This document shows positions 1-11,290 of a stretch of DNA of 64,000 nt, one piece after another (within the stretch, counting starts at the first letter, position 1; each line of letters opens with the position of its first letter). The translations under genes were made by a program, and so were the position numbers. The DNA is from Ifrita kowaldi (Eukaryota; Chordata; Aves; Passeriformes; Cinclosomatidae), in NCBI GenBank assembly GCA_013398055.1, contig VZRS01010787.1, forward strand, positions 680,639-744,638. Reading direction: 5' to 3'. A model generated the notes under the pieces. It was given only the letters and a program-made list of their open reading frames with translations, had not been told where the DNA came from and did not search any database.

Positions 1-54
1 ATTTCTTTCTGTTGTTTGTGGCCTTCTTGTATTTCTGCTGTTATCAATCAGACA

Positions 55-150
55 CTGCTGCAGGCCAGGACTGGGACTTGAGGGTCCTGATGGGTCGCTT
101 CCAACTCAGCATGTTCTGTGTTTCTATGATTGTATGATTCTAGGAGGGGT
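55..150 (+). mobile_element. CR1 LINE 3'-end fragment
   Basis: A short, decayed copy of the CR1 3' tail. Around 85-110 the sequence has the typical 'gggtcgcttccaactcagcatgttctgtg' flavour of the CR1 3' untranslated end. It is followed by the short terminal repeat unit, seen as TTTCTATGATTGTATGATTC near 121-140. CR1 copies are normally 5'-truncated, and this one keeps only about the last 100 bases. The orientation is plus because the ATTCTATG-type repeat lies at the right end. It has no coding capacity. Confidence 0.7.
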
Positions 151-3100
151 ATGAGAGTGGTTCTTCAGCCCACCATGGTCACTATTTTGTTTGGTAGATA
201 AAGGTACAAGGTATACATGGCCTGAAATCTGATGCTGTTGCAGCAGCAGAAAAGCTTAATCATATGCAATATCTATGCAGCATAAAACCTGAAAATCCAT
301 ACCAGTCACATTTCCTCACATTCAGCTCAGCCATGCCCCAGATTTATGGGCCATTTCTGAGTGATTTTGTTCCTAGGAATGCATCCTGGCTAAGACTACC
401 TTTGCATGCATCATGCTGCTTTTGATTTAATCTTGATTATTTTTGTCCAGCCATTCAGTGCCCACTCATCAGGGGCACTGATTTATGATGCAAGGCACAA
501 AATAGCCAGGTTCTATTAAAAAGATTTGCAGTTACAAGACTGAAGCATTATTTATTGGGGTTTCACTGGTAATTGGTAATTTTTCCACTAGCACCTGTGA
601 TTGGGCAAGAGGATTCAGTTAGGCATTTTCTGGGATGATTACTTGGTTTCTTTACTTACCTGTTTTCAACAGCCATGTGAGAATAACAATAGTTGTGGAT
701 ATTGAACTACATATATTTAAATAAGACTGAAACACTCTCAGCAGTAAATGGAGGGCACGTAAGACAGGTGTTTCCCAGCACTGAGCACATCTAATACCTG
801 GATCTCTAGGCAAAAAACCACAGGCCTTATTGACTTTTAATGTAATCAGTTAAATGTCCAGAAATAGAAGTGTTGAATACGGGCTTTTGTACCTCACAAA
901 TCCGCTGAAAGCTTTCCGGATACACTCTAGCTTTCATGCCAAGATAAAAAATGCTGCTCCTGGAGTTTCACGGCTGGTATTTTTGTGGGAGTTAAAAATA
1001 CATATGTACGTATTTGAACAAATACTTCCTCTCTTCCTCCCATGCAGATCTGATGCTGCCTGTTTGCCTGTGGTGAGAGGGGAGGCGGGGACAGCCCGGG
1101 GACTCTGTGGAGCAGCCACATCTCTGCCCCTCAACCCCTGCCTGGGCTGGGCTTTACTGCTCTGCTCCTCCCTGCTCATCTATTCTTTATAAACCAGCTT
1201 GTGGCAGCTGATTTTATTCTGGAGTGTAAATGCTCCAAGAGAAAGGTGTCTGGTTATTTTTCAAGGGATTGTGTGTTTACAATGGAGAGGTGGCAGGGGG
1301 TCCCAAGGGAGCTGGGCTTGGTAGGTCAGGCAACTCTCCAAAACTGAACCAGCTCAGGAAAGCTCCTAACAGGCACCACATAGGTGAGTGTGTTTCTTCT
1401 TAAGAAAGATTAAGTCTTTCTTCTGTGCTGTAGTGTTGCTCTGTGCTCCTTGCCAGGATGTTAGAGATACTGCCCTTGTTTTATTTCTCCCCTGGAAATA
1501 TGGGATTTCCAATCCCAATTAAGAAGTACTTAGATATTTAAATGAATTCAGCATAACTTATGTAAAATTGGTCAGGAAATGGTCCATTTCTGGCTTAAGG
1601 TACTGATGACCAAATTCAGGCTGCAAAGTCATGCTACTCTTTCAGCAGCCCATGGCTCACATCACAGACCAACGGTTAGGTGGTTCACACCACACACCCA
1701 GGTTAGGTGGCTCTGGACAGAGTCACACACCCAAAAGCTCTTCATTTCTCTCTCCAGTACAAAGCCCTTTGCATTATGTGCAAAGAGAAAGCTCTGGTCA
1801 GTAAGAAATACTAGTTTTTCCTCTGCATTGTTTTTCACAATCCAAACAGGACTGGCCTCTTTCAGTGTGTATGTAGGAGCCCAGTGAGTAACACATAGGA
1901 AATGAGGGGAAGGATGCTGGGAGTTCTGTGGCATCTTTTGTAATAGATAGGGTCTTAACCCCAGTGTCCTGGATAAACTCCAGTTCTGGTAATTGCATTC
2001 TGCATAGTTAAAATCCCCCTGCAGTTTCAAATGAATCCATTATTCCTCACTTCCTTCTCCAAATTGCTGTGTAGCTTTGCTTTGTGCTGCTGAAGAGTTG
2101 CTTTGTTTCACCTGAGGGATGATGGCATTTCATGACTGTATGAAATGGGCCTGAGTGCACAGTTTGTACAACACTCAGTGAAACACTTTGGGATTATTCA
2201 TAATTAAGTATCCACTCCCTGCAAGTGAATGGGTTTCTAATGTTGGGTGAAGTAGGGCAGCGCAAAGCATTGCTTCTCTCTGTAATATAAAACATAAAAG
2301 AGCAGTAAAAGACAGAAGTTTTCTAAAATTCCCCTTATACAACTAAGCATGCAAGCTCCAAGTGACAGTCTCAGTCTTTACTTTCCCATATTGTTATTGA
2401 TTAATTGCTCTACTTCAATTTCCTTGTCCTAAGTGGAAACATTACAATCGTAACTCCAATCTCTGGCCACGATACAAACTGATTCTAAATCTTTAAATTG
2501 TGTCAGTGGGAGGGGGTGATGGGGTGTGGAAGGAAAGCTTTTTATTTTTATTACTAATTTTCATGTGTTCCAGGGCTGCTAATTTCACGCAGATGTAGAG
2601 AAACCACAAGGTATTTCTGCTGCAGTCAAACCCGGGAGATGCCTCAGCATCATAAACTTGCTCTGGCACGATCTTGTCCCAGCAATGTGTCTTGGTAAGA
2701 AATCTGAGGATATTCCACAAACATCAAAACATACAAGTCTTTCTAGAGCTGAGCCAGTGACCTTTTTCAACTCCAGCTGGTTGAGTTGTTACTCTGTTCC
2801 CTTTCAAGATTCAGGCTTGTCCTTTTTATGCTCATTGCTGGTGGTCTTGCAAGAATGTCACAGGCATTTTGTGAATTTCCAGCCTGTCCTGGAAGGAGAT
2901 GGTACCACCTAGAAGCTCTGTGTCCTGCAGTTGAGATACACTTTCTAGGAGCCTTAGAAGGGGAGAAAATAGCCAGGACTCCCATCCTTGTGAGCAGTAT
3001 TCTTTAGTAATACTATTCCTCTGGCCCAGGGCTATTACTCACAAAGCATAAGGTCAATATGATGGTATAAGTAGATTCCTCATGCCCTTTTCTTCTCTGC

Positions 3101-4165
3101 AAGGTAGGGCACAATCTGCTCCTTGATTGCTCCAGCATTGTTTTGATGATGGCTAAGAATGACATCAGTAGAAAAGATTATAGAAAATTATGTATGATGT
3201 GGCATTCTTGAGAAAAAAATGCTTAATCTGAAACAGAAAAATGCTGCCTTGGGAGCCACATGTGTATCTCATTTGGAAAAAAATCTATACTGTTATTATA
3301 GTAGCCACAATGAGAGTATTAGCTACAAATTAGGTATGTGTACTGGGAAGGCAGCTTTGTGTGTATGGGAGAGGGGCAGCAGCATCTTACACTGTGAGAC
3401 ATATCAAATGAGAAGCTGAAGGATCTGTGGGCTGGGCAGAGGTCAGCTCAGGACCCAACGAAGCCTCAATGCTATTTTATACATAAACAATATTTTGAAC
3501 ATAAACCACAATATCTTAAGAACAGTCCTCTGGCAAATAAATTATCAGAGAGTAAATACCAAGTCTTTCCTTGAAGATTTGGAGGGGCAGGGAACCCAGC
3601 ATGACTAACAAACCACAGCTGACAGTGTGCCATGCTTCAAATGCCAAGGAGCACGTTCATGGCACTGCTCCCCCGAGGACTTTGGCCTCTCCACATGGCA
3701 GCCTCGTGCTGTCAGAGAGGACCTCCAAAGCTCAGCTATAGTTTTCTCCCTTCCCAAACCACTGACTTTTTCTGCAGCATCTGGGGCAAGGATCTCGTCT
3801 CCTTCCTCCGTTCCCAAACCCATATTGCAGGGGGGTCCTCTGGAAGAGAAAATAAGCAGTGATTTGCGTCCCACATGCTCCTTTGCCATGTCACCCAGGC
3901 TTGTTTCCCTTCATCTTTCAGGAAGGAGTTGCTATTCCACCCTCAGCCTGAATATAAACAGCCCTTTAAAATTATATGAGAACTGGCTGGATTGGGCTGG
4001 AGGGCTCCTCTCCCAGGCCCCAATACTGCCCTGATTTTGAAATAGGAAATTTTCATAAGCAGTGCTTCAGAGATTTTGAAACTTTTAAAAACAAGACTGG
4101 GAAATGAGGAGTGCATTTTTTCCTATGTTCCTGCCTGCCCTTTTTGCCTTTTCTTCCGTGAGAAA
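151..4165. other. intergenic sequence without recognised gene
   Basis: AT-rich single-copy-looking DNA. The open frames here are all short (135 codons at most), overlap on both strands, and show no domain, repeat or splice pattern that I recognise. One GC-richer patch lies at about 1040-1160, with few CpGs. I see no transposon, RNA gene or promoter that I can defend. Confidence 0.6.
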
Positions 4166-4201
4166 AGTTAAAAAGAAAAAAAAAAAAAAAGAAAAAACCC
4201 C
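4166..4201. repeat. A-rich simple repeat abutting assembly gap
   Basis: A mononucleotide-like A tract with scattered G, ending in CCCC directly before the N run. Such tracts cause sequencing polymerases to slip, which probably explains why the assembly breaks here. Confidence 0.85.
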
Positions 4202-4225
4202 NNNNNNNNNNNNNNNNNNNNNNNN
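4202..4225. other. assembly gap (24 N)
   Basis: Twenty-four unknown bases between an A-rich tract and a GA-rich tract. The true length is unknown. Any open frame read through this point, including the long minus-strand frame at 4085-4849, is unreliable. Confidence 0.98.
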
Positions 4226-4283
4226 GAGAGAAAAGAGAGAGAGCAAGAGAGACAGAAGAGACAGAGAGGAGGAGGAAGAAACA
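4226..4283. repeat. GA-rich microsatellite
   Basis: A polypurine tract of GAGAGA, GACAGA and GAGGAG units immediately right of the gap. One strand is almost pure purine, so triplex or slipped structures are possible and may have contributed to the gap. Confidence 0.85.
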
Positions 4284-4485
4284 GGAAGCATAGATGAGAC
4301 ATTATTCCAAAATGGATTATTTTGATTAAAAGTCCTGTCAGAGCTTTGATAAAAGAACGTCTTTTCCCCAGCATTGTGGTGGGGAAAGGACCGTGGAGGA
4401 CAAATTAGTAGAGCGTTGCTTGTGCCTCCCAGCAGAGTTAATTGTGTTAGAGAACTGTCGTGAGAGCGGTATTTACATAACCACC

Positions 4486-4840
4486 CTCGGTGGGAATCGC
4501 GCACACGGCGGTGCTCCAGCTTCCCAGCCAAGAAACCGGGCAGCGACAGCTCCCAAGGCCCCGAAATTTGCTCAGTGATTAAATTCACAGGCGTAGGAGC
4601 CCTCCCTCCGCGGCCTGCCCACGGAAGGCCGGGCTCGGCAGCGCGCTCCTTTCGGGACGCGCACGGAGCGTCCCCGGAGCAGGGGCGGCTCCGCACGGCG
4701 GGCTCAGAGCACCCTCTGCTGTAGCTGTGCCCGTGCCGGGCCGGGCGGAACCCACACCTGCACACCTGCACACCCGGCAAGGACACACACCGCTCAGCTG
4801 AGGGCTCAGAGCTGCACCGTGCAGGGACACCCACGTCTCG
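4486..4840. promoter_or_regulatory. orphan CpG island, candidate promoter
   Basis: By hand I count about 34 CpG dinucleotides in roughly 355 bases, while the surrounding DNA is AT-rich and CpG-poor. Dense runs lie at about 4610-4670 and 4730-4755. No TATA box or coding exon is obvious beside it, and the open frames through it look like by-products of GC richness. In vertebrates an unmethylated island of this kind usually marks a promoter or a developmental enhancer. Since no protein-coding gene is visible nearby, a long non-coding RNA start is the most natural inference. A GC-rich transposon fragment is possible, but I recognise none. Confidence 0.6.
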
Positions 4841-7800
4841 CTGCTCCACTGGAGAGGATCTGCCTGCAAAAATCCCTTTTAATACTTTCTAGACACAGAT
4901 TATCGTGATTTTCGGCATCAAAATGAACTACTACTACCTCTTTTGACTTTCCTTCTCTTTTCTTGGTGGCTAACCGTGCCACCAGTGAAATGGTGTGTGC
5001 TATTTAAAACATAAATAGTTCTTAATTTAACTCTCAGACACTGGTTCTTGCTATGCCTTATAGGCACTGGAGGGAATACTACTTTTAGAATATTTATTCC
5101 TCATGAAAGTATGTAAGCCCTGTAATCAAATCAAGGCTGAAATCTTTCTGATTAGCCAAACAGATTGAGCTCTGTAAATCTCACACCCTAAGACACACTT
5201 TCCTGCCCTTAGGTCTTTACTATGGCTCCTTGCAATGTCTCTTCCAAGTCTTGCAACGTAATTTCTGAGATGTGGGAGGCAGAATTGCATCTGCTATTCC
5301 AGTCTCACCATAATAACAGAGTAGGAGAAGGTTAAACCATTCATTCCTTGTTCTCCTATGTCCCTGGTCTCAGTAGATGTACAGGTCAGCAGCACTTGTG
5401 ATGCTTTATTTCATTTGATTTCCTCTAAGAAGAGGATACAATTTCCATTCAGAATGCCATAAAAAAAATCATTTTTTGCTTTTAAGACCTGAACCTTTTA
5501 TTGTGTGTCCGTGAAATATTAACCCCGATCCAGTAAGTGAAGTTGTTTTGAACCCAGAAGAATTAACATGACCTTGGTTAGCAGGTATGTTTAAGAAGGC
5601 ATCTGGCATGTGATGTTCACCTGGTTTCTTTTAGAGGAAATCCTATCTAAGTGTATGCCTCAGGAAGGAGTGCAGTAGTATTTCATACTACATGAGACAC
5701 TTCTTGTGCATTCAGTATTTTCCCTGGTGACAAGTATGAATTCTTCCCCCTTAAATAAGGAAACTTGCCTTGCAGTCACAGCAGCTAGAAAGAGGTCACC
5801 TTTGCCTTCAAAAAGTGGTTCTTCAGGAATCTGTGTTCTGCCATCATCTCATTCTTGGAAAAAAATGAAGATATAGCCACGTAAAGAGATGTATTTATAA
5901 CCACCATTGGTTTGATTTCAAACTGTTAGTTCCTCTACACCCTAGCCATAAAATATCTGTAAAAGCAACTGCTTGCAAGAAGCCCTTGCACTGTCCCATG
6001 AGCACTCATAGCTACTTCTTTATGATGGAGATCATGGATGAAGAGCAGAGAAAATTGCACTTACTCAGATTCCTTGAAGCAATTTTTTCTGCGTAAGAAC
6101 TAAGCATTAATCTATTGTGTAAATACAATTTAGGGTCACTCTTTAAAGCAGAGATGATTACTCAAGGATGGAAGTATAAGCTGTTACATGCACTGAACTG
6201 ACAAAGATGTGTTCGCTGAACCAGGTACAATCCATGCTTTAACGCCCAAGTCAGGCACAGGGGTCTCAGCAAGTACAATTTAAAAGGTAATTGAAATATC
6301 AGTATATATCTTCACATTATTTTACTTGCAGCCAGACCATTGCTGTAGTACATGTCAACTGATCTGGCCAAGAGATCTTACGTAAATGCATTGAGCAATC
6401 CATGTTGGCAAAACAGGCTCAGACTGCACATGTACAGCTCATACCATGGCCAGAATGGCTCTGAAGGGGTGTTTCCAGTAGTGCCTGGAACTACTACAGA
6501 AAATGTATCCCCCAAAACCCATTCAAGGAACCTTAAGTGGAGTTGCAGAAATAACATAAGGCAGTGACTACAGGGTGCATTATTTAGGATGGTTCCAGTT
6601 TCCCAAATTCTCCCCAAAACCATAATGCTTTCATGGGGGCTCCCTGCGAGCAGCCCAGGCTGGGGAGGTGGTGCCTGGAGCCCAGAACCCTCCATGGTCT
6701 TCTGGGCACCACTGCAGTACAAATACTAAACAGTAGTCAATAAGCTGCATTTCTAATGTGAGCATCTTTTTTTTTTTTTTTTAAAAGTAGTTTGTTGATG
6801 AAGACTCCATGACAGGAGAAAGCTAAGAGTCACTTATAAATATTTCTCATCAGTTATTTTTTTCTTTTTTCAAGAAAGAGAATATTCTCTTTAGTGAGAA
6901 AATAGAGCCTCATTAGACTTTTCAGAAACCAATTATATGATGCTCTTCATCTTTCAACTTTCATAGGTTCTTAATTGCTGGGGGAGAAAGAGTTGTTGTT
7001 AAATAGCTATTTTTATATGATCCAGATATTATCACTGTTGAACCAGTAAAATGCACAGTATATTTATGCCATTGCTCTTAAACTTTTTATCTGCCTGGGT
7101 TATTGAGGTGGTCCTTGCTAACTGTCCAGTTAGCAAGATAGATACAATTAAAGTAAAATGGATGGGATAATAAGTTCATGTGCACTGTACAAAACCCCAC
7201 AGGCATACGCAGATCCCTTGTGCATCCACATCCCTCTCAGCTAAACCAGGGAAGATTCCAAAGGTGTGCTGCAGCTTGAAACAATAATTCCTCCCAGCCG
7301 AATTGCTCCAGGCTCTAAAGATTCAGGAGTTCATTAAAAACTTCATGACATCTAAAAATAATTACTAAATGAGAGTTTTGAAGGTGGCAGACTCTTAAAT
7401 TGCCTTCTGAATTTTGGCCCTGCAGCTTTGTGTGTTCAGCTTTCTTTCTGGAGTGTTAGTGCACTAAGTATTTACTCCTTTTCTGTCCCTTAATGAAAGC
7501 TGAGATTCTCATGAAACATCACAACTAAATAACCTTGTATCACCTCACCAATACCAAGAGCAAAAATTAGTGACTAACAAACATGGAAGAGTCACTGGCA
7601 ACTTTCAAATAGGGTACACCAGAAGGGAGGTTATTCATCCAAACCCTTTGAGATGTCTGTTATTGTTAAGAAAGAGCTGAGGAAGTCAAGCTGTTCTGAG
7701 CCACAGATGCCCTTGGAATGTCCTGCTGATGGAACTGCATGGACATGGCTGGTTCTCCAGCCCCACTGGAATAACACACAACTTTCTTCCTAAAGAGTTG

Positions 7801-10715
7801 AACATAAAAGAGGATCTTGAGTTTCCCCAAACAGACCCACAATTGATGCAGTTGGGCTAATCAGAAAAACTGAATTTATGGAATGGACATGCAAAAATAG
7901 GAGGAAAAGAAGCATAAGGAAGCCAAAAAGACCCAAAGGCTTCACTCAGCTGAGAGCATTTTCCAGGTCCTTAACGAAAAATTACTGCTTCCAGCAGGTA
8001 AACTTCACCTTGTCCTACCTGAACAAGTGACATTCACCATCACGGTATATTACAGAGGATGAGATGGGAGGGAGTGTGATAAATTGCTGTAATTAAAGAA
8101 AGAAAAAGGCACCAAATTAGCTGTCAAAGAGCAGGACTGCAAAAGTGCACCTGGGGTGAGACAATGCACCGGGATACTCCAGGCAGTAAAAGCACAGGAC
8201 CCCAAACATCCTCTGGGTGCTTCTGTCACACCCTGGAGTATTAATCGAGCCTGCAGCACTCCCCATCCTCCTTTCACAGCCTCTGCAGGGCAAAACTTCC
8301 CTTTGCTTTTCAGACTGGTATATAGCACTGTGTAAATGACACCTACAGCAAGGGGAATGATTTGACACTACTGAGGGCTTTGTAAGGCTCTGCAGGGTGC
8401 ACTGGGATGCCAGTTGTGGCACTCAACTGAGAGCTTAATGTTGCTGTACCCCTGCCTGCAAATGGTGGTTGCTAGGAGGCAAATATCATATTGAGAAACC
8501 TGAAAGGAAGTAACAATTTCAGGTCCGGTTTGGGGCTCATTGAAGTCTCTGTTGATTTTAAATAGGATGTGTTGCAGCCTTTAGCAAAGGTGGTGGAATT
8601 TTTTTGAAGAAGCAAAAATGGATGTCATCCAAATGACTCCATGTAATAAGGATGGACAACAATGGGCCATTGGAAAGGAAGAATTACTGGGGAAAATAAA
8701 AGGCAGCATCAAAGATCTTCAGTGAACAAAACCCCACCAGATAAAGAATCTTTCTGGGAAAAGCTAACAAGGAAAACTTGTATAAACCGCACATTAATCC
8801 CAGGTCCCTCTCATGCCAGGGTTAAATTTGGCGGAGCTACTGGGGGTTTTCCACATGGCCATTCTCACCTAACGAATTCTCTCTACCTGTAAAGCTGTAC
8901 CAAACTGTTTCTGCACTTTGTCCTTCCTGCTCTCCTACTGTGGAATCTTGCAGTGATTTTAGGTGTTTATCTGGGCTATAGGAAGTTTAAAGTTCACTGG
9001 ATGGGGCCAGGGGAAGTTTTCTGGCATGTGGTGTGAACCCATTGCAGCACTGGTCTGGACCCCTCTCCACTGTGTGCACAAAAACACCCCAGGAGCCCTG
9101 AAACGCTGCAGCTGTTCTGTGGAAACAAAAAAGAGAATAAAGGAATTTTCAAAGTGGAAAAAACCCCATCAGACCTGGATGAAACACAGTCAAATAAACC
9201 AAATCTCTCCCTGCCTACTGTACTGTTGCAGGACAAGTCCTTTTGTTCAGCAGTCCCTAACAGCTCCCTATTAGCAGAGCCCCACGCGGGCTGTCTCTCC
9301 TTGTCCCAGCTGAGGTTTGGCAGGTTTTCGGCTCCTTTCTGGCAGCTCCAGCACTGCTTGTGCTACAGACTTCCTGGGAGTGTTGCCCAGCAAGGCAGCT
9401 CCCTTATTTTGGGGAAGGACAGCTCCGTCACTGTGGTGGGGTATCCCTGAACAAGAGTTGGTGGCCAGGACACCGCAGCCAAACACCTGTAATTAGTAGA
9501 ACAATGTCCCCCAAGTCTCCTACCATCCCAGCTAACCCAGATCTCAGGTGGGGGTGATCTACCAGCCATATCCATGTGGACACCTCCATTCCTCTTTCCT
9601 TCACCTGACCTGTCTTGCTGTGAGTGCTCAGGGCTGGGGACAGTGTGATGCACACCCAGCATGATGTGCAACACACTCTGGCCACCCCAAGCAACACAGG
9701 GTTTAATGATCTCCATTGGCATCATAGCCTGGGGTTTTTTTGCTGTTATTATTTTGTTTATCTATTCTCGCTAAGAAGACAACACAGAGAAATAAGATCA
9801 GCGTGCAGTAAGACATGGGGGTTTTGTGTGATTGTTTCCATAGGAGCCGCATGGTGATAAAAGCATTCTGCAAAACGGTGGAAAACAGTGTTTTCATCAC
9901 CTTCAGGAACTCCCTGGTCGGGTGTAAGAGTCTGCTCACTGCTCAGGTATTCACACCTACTCTGGTCCTCTGGGGAGGGGTAATTTCCTCAGGGTTTGAC
10001 TGTGCTCAGTAAAAAAGAACACACCTCTTTTTTGCTAGTGAAGAAAAAACTCCCCAAAAGAAAAAAATGCATCACTGTGATCCTCACTCCCTGAGTACTA
10101 ACGTGGCTTAAGGAAAATCACAGAGAATGTCCACCAGCTGAGGAATGGCCCTCTCATCTCAAAAACAATACAGTCTTAAATACCCTCACCAATGAGCAAG
10201 GAATGATTAATGCTGACTGTCCAAAAAGGCATAAAAATGCAATTCTGCCTCCCAATGAAATCCGATAAGTGATTTTTAGCAGGTATGATATGTGGTTCCT
10301 TGCTCAGCCATATTCACATTTTTGCACCAAATAGGTAAATTAGATGATTCAGGGTCCAGAAAATTAAAATCTTCATATCATGGGTGGAAAATTGAATCAC
10401 AAAACTCATCTGTCTGGGACTTGGCAGGTTCCAAACTTTGCAGTGCAAACACAACTTGAAGTTCCCAGCTGTATGCCGTCATCTTGCCTGCACATCACTG
10501 GTGACTGCTGTGACCTCTCCCAGATGCCTATTACCTGGAATTTGCGCAGGTGTAACAATGAGCTGGGAGACTCTTTACCTTATCAAATCTATAAAGTTAC
10601 CAACAAACTTGAATCAAGCTGTTTTAAATAAACAATTAAAAAATTTTAAAAATTTTGTTGATGGAAAAATGGTAGTTAATTTTTAATGATCCCAGATCCA
10701 AGGAAACCTACTGCT
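4841..10715. other. intergenic sequence without recognised gene
   Basis: Almost 6 kb of AT-rich DNA. All open frames are short (120 codons or fewer) and overlap antisense frames; none shows recognisable protein similarity. There is a T-run near 6769-6782 and an A-run near 5460. I recognise no transposon in this interval, though old diverged copies could be missed by eye. Confidence 0.55.
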
Positions 10716-11290
10716 TGTGCTGGTTTCAGCTATGGTAGAGTTAATCTTCTTCACAGTGCAGGGCTCTGTTTTGGACAACACAGGGTTGATAATACAGAGA
10801 TATTCTTGTTGTTGCTGAGGATGACTTACACAGAGCCAAGGTCTTTTCTGCTTTTTGTACTGCCACACTGGTGAGGAAGCTGGGGGTGCTTGGGAGGAGA
10901 CACAGACAGGACAGGTGACCCAAACTGACCAAAGGGATGTTCCAGGCCAGATGACATCATGCTCATATATAAAGCTGGGGGAAGGAGGAGGAAGAGAGGG
11001 GACATGTTTGGAGTGATGGTGTTTGTCTTCCCAAGTGACCATTACCTGTGATGGGGACCTGCTCCCCTGGAGATGGTAGCACACCTGGTTGCCCAGGGGA
11101 AGCAGTGAATGAATTCTTTGTTTTACTTTGCCTGTGTGCTTGGGTTTTGCTTTCCCTGTGAAACTGCCTTTATCTCAGCTCACAAGTTTCCTGGCTTTTA
11201 GCCTTCCAATTCTCTCCCTTATCCTGCTGGTAGGGGAGTGAGTGAGCAGCTGCCTGGGGCTTGGCTGCTGGGTGGGGTGAAACCATGACA
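10716..11290 (+). mobile_element. Endogenous retrovirus LTR, apparently solo
   Basis: A 575-bp element bounded by TG...CA: it opens with TGTGCTGGTTTCAGCTATGG and closes with GGTGAAACCATGACA. The body matches my memory of a common avian LTR: an early 'gagttaatcttcttcacag' segment, a TATA box at 10965-10973 (CATATATAAAG), and a terminal part with GGGAGTGAGTGAGCAGCTG and GGGGCTTGGCTGCTG. The expected polyadenylation region near 11150 is degraded. No retroviral internal region adjoins either end, so this is a solo LTR left by recombination or a surviving fragment. Both flanks begin CTG, but I could not define a convincing target-site duplication. Confidence 0.75.
10965..10973 (+). promoter_or_regulatory. 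TATA box of the LTR
   Basis: CATATATAA sits about 250 bases into the LTR, followed by AGCTGGGG. This is the expected U3 promoter position, and it is what suggests the plus orientation of the element. Whether it still drives transcription cannot be seen from sequence. Confidence 0.55.

Noticed and set aside
4085..4849. 254-codon minus-strand open frame
   Set aside because: It runs through an assembly gap, a poly-A/GA tract and a CpG island. The residues look compositional and no domain is recognisable.
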